Below are positions 18,736 through 26,504 of a stretch of 48,555 nucleotides of DNA, in pieces (within the stretch, counting starts at the first letter, position 1; each line of letters opens with the position of its first letter). A program made the translations under genes and the position numbers. The notes below the pieces were generated by a model. The model saw only the letters and a program-made list of their open reading frames with translations, did no database searches and had not been told where the DNA came from. The DNA lies in contig NZ_CAJFCI010000058.1 in assembly GCF_904061905.1 (NCBI RefSeq), positions 1-48,555 of the forward strand. The letters are read 5' to 3'. The stretch comes from Zestomonas carbonaria. GTDB lineage: Bacteria > Pseudomonadota > Gammaproteobacteria > Pseudomonadales > Pseudomonadaceae.

Positions 18736-19619
18736 TCGCCAGCTACCAGAAGCGCTGCCAGCAGCGCGTCGACGCCGCGCTCGACCGTCTGATCCAGGCC
18801 CCGCGCACGGAGCTGGAACGCCTCTACCAGGCCATGCGCTACAGCGTGATGAACGGCGGCAAGCGGGTCCGCCCGCTGCTGGTCTACGCCGCCTGCGAAG
18901 CACTCGGCGGCCGTGACGAACAGGCCGACGGCGCGGCCTGCGCGGTGGAGCTGATCCACGCCTACTCGCTGGTCCACGACGACCTGCCGGCGATGGACGA
19001 CGATGACCTGCGCCGTGGCCAGCCGACCACCCACAAGGCCTTCGACGAAGCCAGCGCGATCCTCGCCGGCGACGGCTTGCAGAGCCTGGCCTTCGAAGTG
19101 CTCGCCGACCCGCGGCGCAACCCCCACGACGCCGAGACCCGCCTGGCCATGCTCGCCAGCCTGGGCCGCGCCGCCGGCCCGGCGGGGATGGTCGGCGGCC
19201 AGGCCATCGACCTCGGCTCGGTCGGCCACAAGCTCGACCAGCAGGCCCTGGAGACCATGCACCGGCACAAGACCGGCGCGCTGATCGAAGCCAGCGTACG
19301 CCTCGGCGCCCTGGCCAGCGGGCATGCCGACGAACGCAGCCTCAAGGCCCTGCACAGCTACGCGCAAGCCATCGGCCTGGCCTTCCAGGTGCAGGACGAC
19401 ATCCTCGACGTGGAAAGCGACACCGCCACCCTGGGCAAGACCCAGGGCAAGGACCAGGCCCACGACAAACCCACCTACCCCGCCCTGCTCGGCCTCGACC
19501 CCGCCAAGGCCTACGCCCTGGAACTACGCGACCAGGCCCTGCACGCCTTGCGCTCGTTCGACGAAAGCGCCGAGCCGCTACGCGACCTGGCCCGCTACAT
19601 CGTAGAACGACGCAACTAG
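18732..19619 (+). CDS. ispA: Farnesyl diphosphate synthase (geranyltranstransferase)
   Basis: The 295-residue polyprenyl synthase condenses isopentenyl diphosphate with dimethylallyl and geranyl diphosphate to make farnesyl diphosphate for quinones and undecaprenol. The first Asp-rich motif is [14 protein letters not shown], the second QVQDDILD, and GGKRVRPLL and the [15 protein letters not shown] tail are typical of IspA. It overlaps xseB by four bases. In P. aeruginosa dxs follows ispA; here a repeat and a convergent thiolase gene follow instead. Confidence 0.95.
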   Translation: MIASYQKRCQQRVDAALDRLIQAPRTELERLYQAMRYSVMNGGKRVRPLLVYAACEALGGRDEQADGAACAVELIHAYSLVHDDLPAMDDDDLRRGQPTTHKAFDEASAILAGDGLQSLAFEVLADPRRNPHDAETRLAMLASLGRAAGPAGMVGGQAIDLGSVGHKLDQQALETMHRHKTGALIEASVRLGALASGHADERSLKALHSYAQAIGLAFQVQDDILDVESDTATLGKTQGKDQAHDKPTYPALLGLDPAKAYALELRDQALHALRSFDESAEPLRDLARYIVERRN

Positions 19620-19620
19620 C

Positions 19621-19764
19621 CTGTAGGGTGCGCCGCGCGTCCCGACGAGAGGCCAGCCCGAAGCTTGTGCGCCTGGCCTACGCATGACCTGATGCCGCCT
19701 CTCCAACCACGCTCCCTCACCCCCGGCCCCTGGCTACGCGCCCCGCTCCAAAGGGAGAGGGGAG
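19621..19764. repeat. Degenerate repeat remnants between ispA and the thiolase gene
   Basis: CTGTAGGGTGCGCC (from 19621) is a half element of the GTAGGGTG family. CTCCCTCACCCCCGGCCCC (from 19712) with GGGAGAGGGGAG (to 19764) is a shortened composite repeat. No gene is present in 19620-19803. Confidence 0.65.
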
Positions 19765-19803
19765 TTTTACCCTCCCGATAGACGGCCCTTCTACCCCGCC
19801 CGC

Positions 19804-20979
19804 TTACAGCAGCTCGACCGCCACCGCCGTCGCTTCGCCGCCACCGATGCACAAGGAGGCCACGCCGCGCTTGCCGCCGGTGTTCTTCAGGGCGTTGATC
19901 AGGGTGACGATGATCCGCGAGCCGGTCGAGCCCACCGGGTGGCCCTGGGCGCAGGCGCCGCCGTAGACGTTGACCTTGGCGTGGTCCAGGCCGTGTTCGC
20001 GCATCGCCAGCATGGTGACCATGGCGAAGGCTTCGTTGATCTCGAACAGGTCGACGTCGTCCTTGCTCCAGCCGGTCTTCTTGAACAGGTTGGTCATGGC
20101 GCCGATCGGGGCCAGGGTGAATTCGCTCGGGTCCTGGCTCTGGGTGGCGTGGCCAACGATCCTGGCCAGCGGCTTGAGGCCGCGACGGGCGGCTTCCTCG
20201 GCGGTCATCAGCACCAGGGCGCTGGCGCCGTCGGAGATCGAGCTGGCGTTGGCGGCGGTGATGGTGCCGTCCTTGCGGAATGCAGGCTTGAGGCCTGGGA
20301 TCTTGTCCAGGTTGGCGGTCAGTGGCTGCTCGTCGTCCTTGACCACCACCTCGCCCTTGCGGCTGGTGACGGTGACCGGCACGATCTCGGCGGCCAGCGC
20401 ACCGCTCTGGATCGCCACCTGGGCGCGCTTCAGCGATTCGATGGCGTAGGCGTCCATCTCCTCGCGGCCGATGCCGTACTTGTCGGCGGTTTCCTGGGCG
20501 AAGGAGCCCATCAGGCGGCCGGTACGGGCGTCTTCCAGGCCATCGAGGAACATGTGGTCCTTGATCTCGGCGTGGCCCATGCGCAGGCCGGCGCGGGCTT
20601 TCTCCAGCACATAGGGGGCGTTGGACATGCTCTCCATGCCGCCGGCGACCATCACCTGGTTGGTGCCGGCCTTGAGCAGGTCGTGGGCGAGCATCACGGC
20701 CTTCATGCCGGAGCCGCACAGCTTGTTGATGGTGGTGCAGCCGGTGGCGGCGGGCAGGCCGGCGTTCAGCGCCGCCTGGCGGGCCGGGCCCTGCTTGAGG
20801 CCGGCCGGCAGCACGCAGCCCATGATCACTTCCTGTACGTCCTCGGCGGCGATGCCGGCGCGGCTGACCGCTTCCCGGATGGCGATGGCGCCCAGGTCGA
20901 CGGCGCCGACACCGGACAGGCTGCCCTGGAAACCGCCCATGGGGGTACGGGCGCCGCTGACAATGACGATCTCGGACAT
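19804..20979 (-). CDS. Acetyl-CoA / acyl-CoA acetyltransferase (thiolase)
   Basis: The 391-residue thiolase has Cys88 (NKLCGSG), His347 in GACAQGHPVG and Cys377 in LCIGGGEA, so all catalytic residues are present. The CAQGHP version of the histidine block separates it from PhaA of this window (ALGHP), suggesting a different substrate, perhaps a degradative thiolase. GAGGAAG lies seven bases before the ATG at 20979; a GTG directly upstream is less likely. It is divergent from the acyl-CoA ligase gene, with 176 bases between, and may act on that pathway's products. Confidence 0.93.
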   Translation of the reverse strand: MSEIVIVSGARTPMGGFQGSLSGVGAVDLGAIAIREAVSRAGIAAEDVQEVIMGCVLPAGLKQGPARQAALNAGLPAATGCTTINKLCGSGMKAVMLAHDLLKAGTNQVMVAGGMESMSNAPYVLEKARAGLRMGHAEIKDHMFLDGLEDARTGRLMGSFAQETADKYGIGREEMDAYAIESLKRAQVAIQSGALAAEIVPVTVTSRKGEVVVKDDEQPLTANLDKIPGLKPAFRKDGTITAANASSISDGASALVLMTAEEAARRGLKPLARIVGHATQSQDPSEFTLAPIGAMTNLFKKTGWSKDDVDLFEINEAFAMVTMLAMREHGLDHAKVNVYGGACAQGHPVGSTGSRIIVTLINALKNTGGKRGVASLCIGGGEATAVAVELL

Positions 20980-21155
20980 CACAAACTTCCTCTTCGGTGG
21001 AGGGCCGCGAACGGCCTGGTGGGGCGAATGTTACTCCGTGACCGGAAACGGCTGAAGAGTCACGCCGGCAAATCATTCTTAGGGCTGATGCCTTGATGGG
21101 CCAGGCGACCTAGAGTCTGTCCGACAATCAACAACAATCCGTCCCAGGTGTGCAC

Positions 21156-22838
21156 ATGCTCCAGACCCGTCTCATCGCTCCAGCCGACAACGCCTACAGC
21201 TATCCGCTGCTGATCAAGCGCCTGCTGCTCTCCGGCGCCCGCTACGAAAAGACCCGCGAAATCGTCTATCGCGACCGGGTGCGCCACAGCTACGCCACCT
21301 TCACCGAGCGGGTCGCGCGCCTGGCCAACGTGCTCACGGAGGCCGGGGTCAAGGCCGGCGACACTGTCGCGGTGATGGACTGGGACAGCCACCGCTACCT
21401 CGAATGCATGTTCGCCATCCCGATGATCGGCGCGGTGCTGCACACCATCAACATCCGCCTCTCGCCGGACCAGATCCTCTACACCATGAACCACGCGGAA
21501 GACCGCTTCGTGCTGGTCAACCAGGAGTTCGTGCCGCTCTACCAGAGCGTCGCCGGACAACTGACCACCGTGGAAAAGACACTGCTGATCAGCGATACGG
21601 AGGCGAAAAGCGCCGATCTGCCGAATCTGGTCGGTGAATACGAGAGCCTGCTGGCGGCCGCGAGCCCGAGCTACGACTTCCCCGATTTCGACGAGAACTC
21701 GGTGGCGACCACCTTCTACACCACCGGCACCACCGGCAATCCCAAGGGCGTGTACTTCAGCCACCGGCAACTGGTGCTGCACACCCTGGCGATGGCCTCG
21801 ACCATGGGCAGCCTGGACAGCATCCGTCTGATGGGCAACGACGACGTCTACATGCCGATCACGCCGATGTTCCACGTGCATGCCTGGGGCGTGCCCTACG
21901 TGGCCACCATGCTCGGCATCAAGCAGGTCTACCCGGGGCGCTACGAGCCGGACATGCTGTGCCGGCTGATCCGCGAGGAGAAGGTGACCTTCTCCCACTG
22001 CGTGCCGACCATCCTGCAAATGGTGCTCAACGCGCCCAACGCGCAGGGCCACGATTTCGGCGGCCTGAAGATGATCATCGGCGGCAGCGCGCTGAACCGC
22101 TCGCTGTACGAACTGGCCAAGTCGCGCGGCATCCAGCTCACCGCCGCCTACGGCATGTCCGAGACCTGCCCGCTGATCTCCGCCGCCTACCTCAACGAGC
22201 AACTGCGCGCCGGCAGCGAGGATGAGCGCACCACCTACCGGATCAAGGCCGGCATCCCGGTGCCGCTGGTGGAGACGGCTATCATGGACGACCACGGCAA
22301 CTTCCTGCCGGCCGACGGCGAGTCCCAGGGCGAACTGGTGCTGCGCGCCCCGTGGTTGACCCAGGGCTACTTCCGCGAGCCGGAGAAGGGCGCGGAGCTG
22401 TGGCAGGGCGGCTGGATGCACACCGGCGACGTGGCGACCCTCGACAGCATGGGCTTCATCGATATCCGCGACCGCATCAAGGACGTGATCAAGACCGGTG
22501 GCGAGTGGTTGTCCTCGCTGGAGCTGGAGGACCTGATCAGCCGTCACGCGGCGGTGCGCGAAGTCGCGGTGGTCGGCGTTCCCGATCCGCAGTGGGGCGA
22601 GCGTCCGTTCGCGCTGCTGGTGCTGCGCGAAGAGGGCGGCCTGGACGCCAAGGCGCTGAAGGAACACCTCAAGCCCTTCGTCGAGCAGGGACTCATCAAC
22701 AAGTGGGCGATTCCCAGCCAGATCGCCGTTGTTACTGAAATTCCCAAGACCAGTGTCGGCAAGCTCGACAAGAAACGCATCCGCGCCGATATCGCCCAAT
22801 GGCAGGCCAGCGGCAGCGCTTTCCTCTCCACGCTATAA
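21156..22838 (+). CDS. Medium/long-chain acyl-CoA ligase (AlkK-like)
   Basis: The 560-residue AMP-forming ligase activates a carboxylic acid to its CoA thioester through an acyl-adenylate. The P-loop-like motif TTGTTGNPKGV, the adenylate motif YGMSET and the C-terminal hinge DRIKDVIKTGGEW are present. The sequence resembles AlkK of P. oleovorans, which takes medium-chain acids. The ATG at 21156 follows AGGTG; a GTG two codons earlier is possible. It lies before the DUF1302/DUF1329 pair, and its hairpin (22847-22870) may separate the transcripts. Confidence 0.92.
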   Translation: MLQTRLIAPADNAYSYPLLIKRLLLSGARYEKTREIVYRDRVRHSYATFTERVARLANVLTEAGVKAGDTVAVMDWDSHRYLECMFAIPMIGAVLHTINIRLSPDQILYTMNHAEDRFVLVNQEFVPLYQSVAGQLTTVEKTLLISDTEAKSADLPNLVGEYESLLAAASPSYDFPDFDENSVATTFYTTGTTGNPKGVYFSHRQLVLHTLAMASTMGSLDSIRLMGNDDVYMPITPMFHVHAWGVPYVATMLGIKQVYPGRYEPDMLCRLIREEKVTFSHCVPTILQMVLNAPNAQGHDFGGLKMIIGGSALNRSLYELAKSRGIQLTAAYGMSETCPLISAAYLNEQLRAGSEDERTTYRIKAGIPVPLVETAIMDDHGNFLPADGESQGELVLRAPWLTQGYFREPEKGAELWQGGWMHTGDVATLDSMGFIDIRDRIKDVIKTGGEWLSSLELEDLISRHAAVREVAVVGVPDPQWGERPFALLVLREEGGLDAKALKEHLKPFVEQGLINKWAIPSQIAVVTEIPKTSVGKLDKKRIRADIAQWQASGSAFLSTL

Positions 22839-22846
22839 GCCTTTCG

Positions 22847-22870
22847 GGCTGCCGGATGACCCCGGCAGCC
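22847..22870 (+). terminator. Hairpin after the acyl-CoA ligase gene
   Basis: GGCTGCCGG (22847-22855) pairs with CCGGCAGCC (22862-22870) around a 6-base loop, eight bases past the stop. No T run follows, so any termination is weak or Rho-dependent. Confidence 0.5.
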
Positions 22871-22876
22871 TGCCTA

Positions 22877-22892
22877 CCAAGCAAGCGCTTGG
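22877..22892. promoter_or_regulatory. 16-bp palindrome upstream of the DUF1302 gene, candidate operator
   Basis: CCAAGCAAGCGCTTGG has 6-bp arms (CCAAGC/GCTTGG) around AAGC. AAGCGCTT dyads of this shape are common operators of TetR-type lipid regulators. It lies 176 bases before the DUF1302 ATG. A possible -10 element TATAGT is at 23023-23028 with no good -35, fitting an activator-dependent promoter. Confidence 0.45.
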
Positions 22893-23068
22893 CGCATTTG
22901 TTGCTCCTTTCGGACGAGACTGGTCTAGGGTTAATCCCAGGCTGGGGGCTCAAACCCGCGCGTTAGAGTGGTTCGCTGTGCAAATCACACTTTCGGCTGA
23001 TCAAGCGGTAGTAACCCCTGGCTATAGTCCCCGTCATCCATAACAAAAAAACACATGGAGTAGCGTCG

Positions 23069-24931
23069 ATGACAACAACAAGATCGCTCTGGCGCCTGGC
23101 GAAACTGCCATTGGCCGTCAGCCTGGCTTCCACACTCGCTTCCCCGGCCTTCGCCATCAACTTCAACATCGGCGAGATCGAAGGGCAGTTCGACTCCGCG
23201 CTGTCGGTCGGTGCAAGTTGGTCCACCGCCAAGGCCGACAAGAACCTGATCGGCGTGAACAACGGCGGTCGCGGCCTGTCGCAGACCTCCGACGACAGCC
23301 GCCTCAACTTCAAGCGCGGCGAGACCTTCTCGAAGATCTTCAAGGGCATCCACGACCTCGAACTGCGCTATGGCGATTTCGGTCTCTTCACCCGTGGCAA
23401 GTACTGGTACGACTTCGAGCTGAAGGACGAGAGCCGTCCGTTCAAGGACATCAGCGACCACAACCGCAAGGAAGGGGCCCAGTCCTCCGGCGCCGAGCTG
23501 CTCGACGCCTTCGTCTACTACAACTACGCCCTCGCCGATCAGCCGGGCTCCGTGCGCCTCGGCAAGCAGGTGGTGAGCTGGGGTGAAAGTACCTTCATCC
23601 AGAACGGCATCAACGCCATCAACCCGGTGGACGTGGCCGCCTTCCGTCGCCCTGGCGCGGAGATCAAGGAAGGCCTGATCCCGGTCAACATGTTCTACCT
23701 GTCGCAGAGCCTGACCGAGAACCTGTCCGCCGAGGCCTTCTACCAGATCGAGTGGGACCAGACGGTCATCGACAACTGCGGCACCTTCTTCTCCCAGCCG
23801 GATGTGGTGGCCGATGGCTGTACCGACAACCTGCGGGTGCTGCGTAGCCGTTCGAGCCTGCCGCCGGGGGTACCGGAGCTGGCGGCCGGGCTTGGTGTCG
23901 AGGTCGACGAGGAAGGCATCCTGGTGCGTCGTGGCCCTGACCGCGATGCCCGCGACAGCGGCCAGTGGGGCCTGGCCTTCCGCTACCTGTTCGAACCGCT
24001 GGACACCGAGTTCGGCGCCTACTACATGAACTACCACAGCCGCTTCCCGATCTTCAGCGGCTCCGCGGCTTCCCAGAGCGTCTTCGACCTGGCCGGCAGC
24101 CTGCCGCCGGCCTTCGCCGCCCTCGCGCCGCTGCTGGTGGCGGGTAACTCCAACTACTTCATCGAGTACCCGGAAGACATCAAGCTGTACGGCCTGAGCT
24201 TCTCCACCACGCTGCCCACCGGCACCGCGTGGAGCGGCGAGATCAGCTACCGGCCCAACGCGCCGGTGCAGCTCAACACCACCGACATCCTGTTCGGCGG
24301 CCTGACCCCTCTGGACCCCTCCGTATCGCCGATCCAGGCGACGCCGGGCACCGATACCCACGGTTACCGCCGCAAGGAAATCACCCAGTTGCAGACCACC
24401 TTCACCCACTTCTTCGACCAGGTGATGGGGGCTTCCCGTCTGACCCTGGTGGGCGAGGTCGGCTGGACCCACGTCGGCGGCCTGGAAAGCTCCAACAAGG
24501 CCCGTTATGGCCGCGACCCGATCTTCGGCCCGGGCCAACTGCCGACGGCCGGCCGCTGCGAGGCGCTGAACGAAGGCACGCTGACCGGGGGCGGCGGTCC
24601 TCTGAACAATGTCAGCCGCTACTGCGAGAACGACGGCTTCACCACGGCCGACTCCTGGGGCTACCGCGTTCGCGCCATCTGGGATTACCCGGACGTGTTC
24701 GCCGGCGTGAACCTCAAGCCGAACGTCGCCTGGTCCCATGACGTCGACGGCTACTCGCCCGGCCCCGGCGCCAACTTCGAGGAAGGTCGCAAGGCGGTCA
24801 GCCTCGGTCTGGATGCCGAATACCAGAACACCTACACCGCCAGCCTGTCGTACACCAACTTCTTCGACGGCAAGTACTCCACGGTCGAGGACCGCGACTT
24901 CGTCGCCCTCAGCTTCGGCGTGAACTTCTAA
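23069..24931 (+). CDS. DUF1302 outer-membrane beta-barrel protein
   Basis: The 620-residue protein begins with a signal peptide (about 1-29, cut after ASPAFA). The mature part is rich in aromatic beta strands (LRYGDFGLFTRGKYWYDFEL; LSYTNFFDGKY) and ends SFGVNF, with the terminal Phe typical of outer-membrane barrels. DUF1302 proteins are paired with DUF1329 proteins in clusters for uptake or export of hydrophobic compounds such as steroids or terpenoids; the precise job is unknown. The ATG follows GGAG. DUF1329 follows after 22 bases. Confidence 0.9.
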   Translation: MTTTRSLWRLAKLPLAVSLASTLASPAFAINFNIGEIEGQFDSALSVGASWSTAKADKNLIGVNNGGRGLSQTSDDSRLNFKRGETFSKIFKGIHDLELRYGDFGLFTRGKYWYDFELKDESRPFKDISDHNRKEGAQSSGAELLDAFVYYNYALADQPGSVRLGKQVVSWGESTFIQNGINAINPVDVAAFRRPGAEIKEGLIPVNMFYLSQSLTENLSAEAFYQIEWDQTVIDNCGTFFSQPDVVADGCTDNLRVLRSRSSLPPGVPELAAGLGVEVDEEGILVRRGPDRDARDSGQWGLAFRYLFEPLDTEFGAYYMNYHSRFPIFSGSAASQSVFDLAGSLPPAFAALAPLLVAGNSNYFIEYPEDIKLYGLSFSTTLPTGTAWSGEISYRPNAPVQLNTTDILFGGLTPLDPSVSPIQATPGTDTHGYRRKEITQLQTTFTHFFDQVMGASRLTLVGEVGWTHVGGLESSNKARYGRDPIFGPGQLPTAGRCEALNEGTLTGGGGPLNNVSRYCENDGFTTADSWGYRVRAIWDYPDVFAGVNLKPNVAWSHDVDGYSPGPGANFEEGRKAVSLGLDAEYQNTYTASLSYTNFFDGKYSTVEDRDFVALSFGVNF

Positions 24932-24953
24932 GCGGACTGGAACAAGGACAAGA

Positions 24954-26327
24954 ATGAAGATGAAAGCAACCAAGAGTCTGCTGCAAAGCGGTGCCCTGGC
25001 ACTGTCCATGCTGTCCGCCAGCGTCATGGCGGCGGTATCCGCCGACGAGGCGGCCAAACTGGGAACCAGCCTGACCCCGGTCGGCGCGGAAAAGGCCGGC
25101 AACGCCGACGGTTCCATTCCCGAGTGGACCGGCGGCCTGCCGCAGAACGCCGGCGCCGTCGATGCCAAGGGCTTCCTGGCCGATCCGTTCGCCAACGAAA
25201 AGCCGCTGTTCACCATCACCGCGCAGAACGCCGACCAGTACAAGGACAAGCTGACCCCCGGCCAGCAGGCGCTGTTCAAGCGCTACCCGGAAACCTACAA
25301 GATGCCGGTGTACACCACGCACCGTACCGCCAGCCTCCCGGCCAAGGTGCTCGAGGACACCAAGTACAACGCCACCAACACCAAGCTGGTGCAGGGCGGT
25401 AACGGTCTGGAGAACTTCCGCACCGCCAACCCGTTCCCGATCCCGCAGAATGGCCTGGAGGCGATCTGGAACCACATCACCCGCTACCGTGGCGGCAGCG
25501 TGCGTCGCCTGGTCACCCAGGCCACCCCGCAGCCGAACGGCTCCTACTCGCTGGTCTACTTCCAGGACGAGTTCACCTTCCGCACCAGCCTGAAGGACTA
25601 CGACGGGAGCAAGCCGAGCAACGTGCTGTTCTACTTCAAGCAGCGGGTGACCGCGCCGGCGCGCCTGGCCGGTAACGTGCTGCTGGTGCACGAGACCCTC
25701 GACCAGGTCAAGGAGCCGCGCCTCGCCTGGCTGTACAATGCCGGCCAGCGTCGTGTGCGCCGCGCCCCGCAGGTGTCCTACGACGGTCCGGGTACCGCCG
25801 CCGACGGCCTGCGTACCTCCGACAACTTCGACATGTACAACGGCGCGCCGGACCGCTACGACTGGAAACTGGTCGGCAAGCAGGAACTGTACATCCCCTA
25901 CAACAGCTACCGCCTGGACGATCCGAAGCTCAAGTACAGCGACATCATCAAGGCCGGCCACATCAACCAGGACCTGGCCCGTTACGAGCTGCACCGCGTC
26001 TGGCACGTGACCGCGACCCTGAAGCAGGGCGAGCGGCACATCTACGCCAAGCGTGACTTCTTCATCGACGAGGACACCTGGCAAGCCGCCGAGATCGACC
26101 ATTACGACGGTCGCGGCACCCTGTGGCGGGTCGCCGAGGCCCACTCGCAGTACTACTACGACAAGCAGGTGCCCTGGTACACCCTGGAAACCCTGTACGA
26201 CGTACTGTCCGGCCGCTACCTGGCACTGGGTATGAAGAACGAGGAGAAACAGGCCTACGACTTCAACTACAGCGCTTCGGAAAGCGACTACACCCCGGCG
26301 GCCCTGCGCCAGTCCGGCGTTCGCTAA
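24954..26327 (+). CDS. DUF1329 periplasmic/outer-membrane-associated protein
   Basis: The 457-residue protein has a signal peptide (about 1-27, cut after SVMAA) and the DUF1329 pattern: SLTPVGAEKAGNADGSIPEW near the start, PNGSYSLVYFQDEF in the middle and YDWKLVGKQELYIPYN later. The fold resembles LolA/LolB lipoprotein carriers, so lipid handling between membranes is plausible. AAGGA sits six bases before the ATG at 24954; a second in-frame ATG is two codons later. It ends at a strong terminator and is co-transcribed with the DUF1302 gene. Confidence 0.9.
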   Translation: MKMKATKSLLQSGALALSMLSASVMAAVSADEAAKLGTSLTPVGAEKAGNADGSIPEWTGGLPQNAGAVDAKGFLADPFANEKPLFTITAQNADQYKDKLTPGQQALFKRYPETYKMPVYTTHRTASLPAKVLEDTKYNATNTKLVQGGNGLENFRTANPFPIPQNGLEAIWNHITRYRGGSVRRLVTQATPQPNGSYSLVYFQDEFTFRTSLKDYDGSKPSNVLFYFKQRVTAPARLAGNVLLVHETLDQVKEPRLAWLYNAGQRRVRRAPQVSYDGPGTAADGLRTSDNFDMYNGAPDRYDWKLVGKQELYIPYNSYRLDDPKLKYSDIIKAGHINQDLARYELHRVWHVTATLKQGERHIYAKRDFFIDEDTWQAAEIDHYDGRGTLWRVAEAHSQYYYDKQVPWYTLETLYDVLSGRYLALGMKNEEKQAYDFNYSASESDYTPAALRQSGVR

Positions 26328-26347
26328 GCGACATCTACTCCATATTG

Positions 26348-26372
26348 AACCGGCCTTCGGGCCGGTTTTTTT
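26348..26372 (+). terminator. Rho-independent terminator after DUF1329
   Basis: AACCGGCC (26348-26355), loop TTCG, GGCCGGTT (26360-26367), then a run of seven T to 26372. It separates the DUF1302-DUF1329 transcript from the LuxR gene. Confidence 0.95.
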
Positions 26373-26504
26373 ATGCCTGTCCCGGTGGCGTGGCCCAGGA
26401 AGCCATTTTTATTGCCAGCGGTAACGAGGACTTCAAATGCCGCCGCCAAGCGACTAGGCTGCGAACGTCCAGATGGCTGCCAAGGTTCAGCTAGATTCCC
26501 GGTG

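Noticed and set aside
22977..22989. CRP/Vfr-like site TGTGCAAATCACA
   Set aside because: The half-sites are too close together compared with the usual spacing.
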